DNA of 64,000 nucleotides from Cladorhizidae sp. MBARI D1340-BT2 (Eukaryota; Porifera; Demospongiae; Poecilosclerida; Cladorhizidae): positions 27,104,832 to 27,168,831 of the forward strand of contig JAQNBH010000010.1 of NCBI GenBank assembly GCA_028752905.1, read 5' to 3'. Below the pieces are notes generated by a model. That model did not search any database and was not told the origin of the DNA. It was given only the letters and a program-made list of their open reading frames with translations. Made by a program: the position numbers and the translations under genes. Below, one piece after another: positions 60,656 through 64,000 of the stretch (positions within the stretch are counted from its first letter, which is position 1; each line of letters opens with the position of its first letter).

Positions 60656-60810
60656 TGGTGCACCTCCGAGTCACGGGAGGCCAGAGCTACAGCCTCGAGC
60701 AGCAAAAGGGGAATGCTTTCCATTAATGGGATTTGTTGATAGTGTGAACTCGTTTGATTTGGGCGAAAGGCTTTCTTTCCACGTAAGGTTTTTTTTAACC
60801 TGGCAGAAGT

Positions 60811-60872
60811 GTTGCTGCTGTTGTTGCTGCTGCTGTTGTTGCTGTTGCCAGTTGCTTGTTGTTGTTGCTGGT
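60811..60872. repeat. Compound TTG/CTG microsatellite
   Basis: Interleaved gttgctgctgttgttgct triplets. Poly-Cys and poly-Gln frames are artefacts. Confidence 0.9.
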
Positions 60873-61016
60873 GTAAGGTTCATTACAGACGAACCTCAGA
60901 CTTTCCCCGAGGGAGAGGAGGGAGGGCAATGTAAGCACGCTGCCTTAAAACAAACAAACAAACGGTCTCTTCTCGGAGGAGGTGCTGGGCAATAATGTGT
61001 TTGATTTACTTTGAAG

Positions 61017-61282
61017 GGAATAACTGTGGACTTGGTCATCATCACTGTGACAACAACAGTGAATGCATCTGCTCTTCCTTCATGCCAGTGATATTACGTC
61101 AGCCTTGTGAGATTCTTGTTTACACAACAGCTTGCATTGCATCAATAAATAAACCTTTTGTTCCTGCCCTTCGGGTGGGAGATGAAATCCGAGAATTCAG
61201 TCAGTGGTTTTTCATGTTCAATATCCTCTCTAGTTCTCATTACCCACCATCTGACCACAGGAATGCTTGGAATGTGCTGTGA
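61017..61282 (+). CDS. Possible exon or relic with an EGF-like cysteine pattern
   Basis: Preceded by a T-rich acceptor (ttgatttactttgaag|). The frame opens with NNCGLGHHHCDNNSECICSS, where the spacing C-x6-C-x5-C-x-C and the GxHxCxxNSxC style resemble the first half of an EGF-like module. The rest (for example LRQPCEILVYTTACIAS) does not continue the module, and the frame ends at 61282 without a donor. It may be a true short exon with an unseen donor, a relic, or coincidence. Confidence 0.2.
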
Positions 61283-62136
61283 GACATATTGAATGCAGGC
61301 TCATCTTGCAAGCCAACATTTCCTGCCTCAATGCAAGAGCATAAAAGACTTCTTGGCAGGTGCTGTTGCTTCAGAATACTTCCTAGAGCAGAATGCTTTG
61401 ACGGATTTGTCGTTGTTGAATGGATTAAAAGTCAAGTGTACCAAGACAACCTCCACTGCTTCGTTTACCCATTAGCTGCAGTCAAAGAGAGAGTGGGTCT
61501 TGTCGCCTATTTCAGTATCGATCAATTGCTTCCTTGCGTGCTGTCCATCGGGTGGGCTTGATATGGATATTCAGGAATGTTCACGCATGTACGATGGAGC
61601 TGGCGTGTTCTGCGGGCCGGGAATGTGGGTGAGTGAGGGAGTGCAACAATTTGTGTCTCTAATCGCATGTGGTTTTCTATCATCTTGAATTCCCATGGCG
61701 ATGAGTTGACTGGTTACCGTTCCTAAGATTTCTGTTGCCATGCCAACACTATGCCGTGAGCATCTTTCTGTTTTATGTCATGAGAAAATTTTGATACGAT
61801 TCATTCCCTCCCCCCCCCCGGGCATTTATAAGAGCACCGCGATGTGGGTAACTGACGAGGTGTTTTGGAAATAGTATGACGGGTCTCTTCGTTATCGAGT
61901 CTTCAAATGTGCTTCCATAACCAGTTCTGTCTGTCTCTGTCCATGTGGTAATTATTAGCCATTAACGTAGGAACATCCACCGTTCCTAGAACATGAGCAC
62001 CCTGCGCAGAGTCCAGTAAGCTTGCCTGCTATCTGACTGCCCGTGACACTGCAGCATGCGGGAGAGCTCTGTTGTCTTGTCAGAGTCCCCATGACACTGC
62101 ATAGCCATCTTAAAAATGAATAACGGACGCTGACTG
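61283..62136. other. Unique DNA
   Basis: Short plus-strand frames near 61293-61561 have protein-like stretches (SEYFLEQNALTDLSLLNGL), but starts and splice sites are not convincing. Nothing called. Confidence 0.4.
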
Positions 62137-62660
62137 CACCCCTAGCCCTAACCCCAGCCCCAGCCCCAGCCCCAGCCCCAGCCCCAGCCCCAGCCCCAGC
62201 CCCAGCCCCAGCCCTAGCCCCATCCCTAGCCCCAGCCCTAGCCCCATCCCTAGCCCCAGCCCTAGCCCCAGCCCTAGCCCCAGCCCTAGCCTCAGCCCCA
62301 GCCCCAGCCCTAGCCCCATCCCTAGCCCCAGCCCCAGCCCCAGCCCCAGCCCCAGCCCCAGCCCCAGCCCCAGCCCCAGCCCCAGCCCCAGCCCCAGCCC
62401 TAGCCCCAGCCCTAGCCCTAGCCCCAGCCCTAGCCCCAGCCCTAGCCCCAGCCCTAGCCCCAGCCCTAGCCCCAGCCCTAGCCCCAGCCCTAGCCCCAGC
62501 CCTAGCCCCAGCCCTAGCCCCAGCCCTAGCCCCAGCCCTAGCCCCAGCCCTAGCCCCAGCCCTAGCCCCAGCCCTAGCCTCAGCCCTAGCCCCAGCCCTA
62601 GCCCCAGCCCTAGCCCCAGCCCTAGCCCCAGCCCTAGCCTCAGCCCTAGCCTAGCTCTAG
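62137..62660. repeat. C-rich 6/12-bp array of the CCCTAG class
   Basis: Tandem agcccc and agccct hexamers. 62155-62215 and 62325-62400 are mostly agcccc. 62400-62650 is a regular 12-bp ccagccctagcc dimer. The C runs every 6 bp give G-quadruplex/i-motif potential. Confidence 0.96.
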
Positions 62661-63079
62661 CAGCTGTTGGGTTTATTTAGTCAGCATGACTGTGAATCAC
62701 ATACTTGAAGTAGGAGGGCCATTGCTGCTTATAATTATCACAAACGAGTTCTACAGATCTGAAGCTGACATGCTGATGAGGGAGCTAAGTGTAAATTGGC
62801 CATTATGGTGGCAGAGTAATGCAATGGTCGTTACCTACATGTAGGTGTGTTCTGAGGGGTTTTTTCCCGGGGACATGAGGTGGGCCAATGGCCATGATGT
62901 TCAAGGACTCTTAGCTCCGGGGCAGTTGATAGATCTCAGTGTGGTGATATATATGGGGTGTGGTTTTGGGTGTGGTCAGAGATGTCCTGAAGTGTCAGTG
63001 CATATTTCTGGATAAGTATTTCATATTTCTGGATAAGTATTTTGAAATGAAGTTATCTGAACCTGAATAGACATAGCCT
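62661..63079. other. Unique spacer
   Basis: Contains ggggtgtggttttgggtgtg near 62954-62973 and a short duplication catatttctggataagtatt near 63002-63042. No gene. Confidence 0.5.
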
Positions 63080-63211
63080 TTATAATGACTGGGGGCGGTG
63101 TGTGTGTGTGCACGACGTCATCAGCTGATCTAAACATAGTCTCGCTTATAATGACTGGGGGCGGTGTGTGTGTGTGCACGACGTCATCAGCTGATCTAAA
63201 CATAGTCTCGC
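63080..63211. repeat. 66-bp tandem duplication beside a hammerhead motif
   Basis: The block tataatgactgggggcggtg through ctaaacatagtctcgc is present twice in a row, essentially identical. The second copy abuts the hammerhead-type core at 63214. The unit contains a cgacgtcatcagctgat palindrome-like segment. Confidence 0.93.
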
Positions 63212-63213
63212 AA

Positions 63214-63235
63214 TGTTTCGACTAGTCTTCATCAG
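63214..63235 (-). ncRNA. Hammerhead-type core (minus strand)
   Basis: Minus strand: CTGATGA (63229-63235), a short stem II from the palindrome GACTAGTC, then GAAAC (63215-63219) followed by ATT, a permitted NUH triplet. All core bases are intact. Stem I pairing is weaker than in the 30.4 kb element, and stem III is again not evident in a monomer. Likely another truncated copy of the same element class. Confidence 0.42.
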
Positions 63236-63414
63236 ACTGCGCAGCTTTCCTGGAATGTCCACTTTGCCTAAGCAACTGTTGACATTATTGACACAGTGCA
63301 ATGATTTCCTGCTCCATTCTGACTAGCTCACTTTTCATCTCTTGCCTGTTGCAGTGTTCAGAGATTTCCTGCTTTCTGTTAAGCATATCTAGACAGTGCT
63401 ATTTTCTTTCCTCG
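63236..63414. other. Unique spacer
   Basis: A partial duplication (gatttcctgct) near 63304 and 63363. Nothing else recognised. Confidence 0.4.
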
Positions 63415-63730
63415 CATATTTGATGACACAGAGTCCTCCCTCGATCTTTCCTCGCATCTTTGATGACACAGAGTCCTCCCTCGATCTTTCCCATATCTTT
63501 GATGACACAGAGTCCTCCCTCGATCTTTCCTCATATCTTTGGTGCCACAGAGTCCTCCCTCGATCTTTCCTCACATCTTTGATGACACAGAGTCCTCCCT
63601 CGATCTTTCCCATATCTTTGATGACACAGAGTCCTCCCTCGATCTTTCCTCACATCTTTGATGACACAGAGTCCTCCCTCGATCTTTCCCATATCTTTGA
63701 TGACACAGAGTCCTTCCTCAATCTTTCCTC
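63415..63730. repeat. 37/40-bp tandem array, about eight copies
   Basis: Unit core tttgatgacacagagtcctc followed by cctcgatctttcctcacatc. Copies with cccatat in place of cctcacat are 3 bp shorter. The lengths alternate. Confidence 0.95.
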
Positions 63731-64000
63731 CTCCATCCCTCTCATGTCTTCAACTTTAACTGGGGTCATTCTCATACTTCAACCCAATGGCTTGCATCTC
63801 TCCTCTGCATCCCATCTTGCTGTTGACTATAGATATTATATATTATACATGTAGGAATCTGTACCAAATTAGGATCTCTGTGCATTGGGATTTGACCAAG
63901 ATGTTTAGATGCCGAGTTGGAGGTTATCTATGCTGAGTTAGCATGCTGAAGTATGGTGGACCAAGGGATGGGTGGAGTAGTGGGAGTGGTGTGGAATAGG
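63731..64000. other. Unique sequence to the right edge
   Basis: Nothing recognised. Confidence 0.4.

Noticed and set aside
60726..60995. Poly-Cys and poly-Gln frames near 60.8 kb
   Set aside because: Compound TTG/CTG microsatellite; no supporting gene structure.
62137..62660. Possible internal telomere
   Set aside because: The hexamers are AGCCCC and AGCCCT, not CCCTAA or another known animal telomere repeat, and both flanks are ordinary unique DNA.
62765..62790. Additional hammerhead box CTGATGA at about 62770
   Set aside because: No GAAA follows at stem II distance and no related flank sequence is present.

Overview
This window reads as nuclear DNA of a multicellular eukaryote, most likely a marine invertebrate (a sponge, cnidarian or tunicate would all fit; the species cannot be named from sequence). 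There are no operons, ribosome-binding sites or long non-repetitive ORFs. The few coding-like stretches are 110-350 bp islands bounded by pyrimidine tract/AG acceptors and GT donors, i.e. exons. The dominant content is tandem repeats: by hand tally about 45 arrays cover roughly half of the 64 kb, with units of 3 to about 66 bp. Nearly all long open frames are read-through of arrays whose unit length is a multiple of three (30, 36, 39, 51, 21, 24 bp), so they are open on both strands and are not genes.

Layout. 1-10 kb is an almost continuous succession of arrays (53, 23, 50, 22, 36, 28 and 30 bp units), ending in a 3.1 kb 30-bp array. 10-20 kb has unique DNA, a G-rich array, a tRNA-like SINE head running into a CCCTA-type minisatellite, a second 30-bp array and a CTAGCCCTA-type array. 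20-25 kb holds two candidate plus-strand exons, a second copy of the 53-bp array and one copy of a 282-bp dispersed repeat. 25-30 kb is arrays (13, 51, 24 bp). 30.4-30.65 kb is a fold-back element with hammerhead-ribozyme motifs on both strands. 31-36 kb is mostly unique DNA with the second 282-bp copy. 36-46 kb is again array-rich. 46.0-47.4 kb carries the best gene evidence: two plus-strand exons with compatible phase. 49-52 kb has a degenerate hammerhead-type element and one candidate exon. 52.5-58.1 kb is three back-to-back arrays (30/31, 17 and 32/23 bp). 58.4 kb holds one candidate exon. 60-64 kb has further arrays and a third hammerhead-type motif.

How it fits together. The exons appear to be isolated pieces of one or several genes whose introns and flanks have been filled by minisatellites; none could be assigned to a named gene family. 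The most interesting non-genic signal is the set of three loci carrying hammerhead-ribozyme cores (CTGATGA, stem II, GAAAC, cleavage triplet) in the sequence style known from Penelope-like retroelements and related non-autonomous elements. The arrays also preserve informative mutation history: a hairpin micro-inversion, segmental duplications inside arrays and higher-order dimers.
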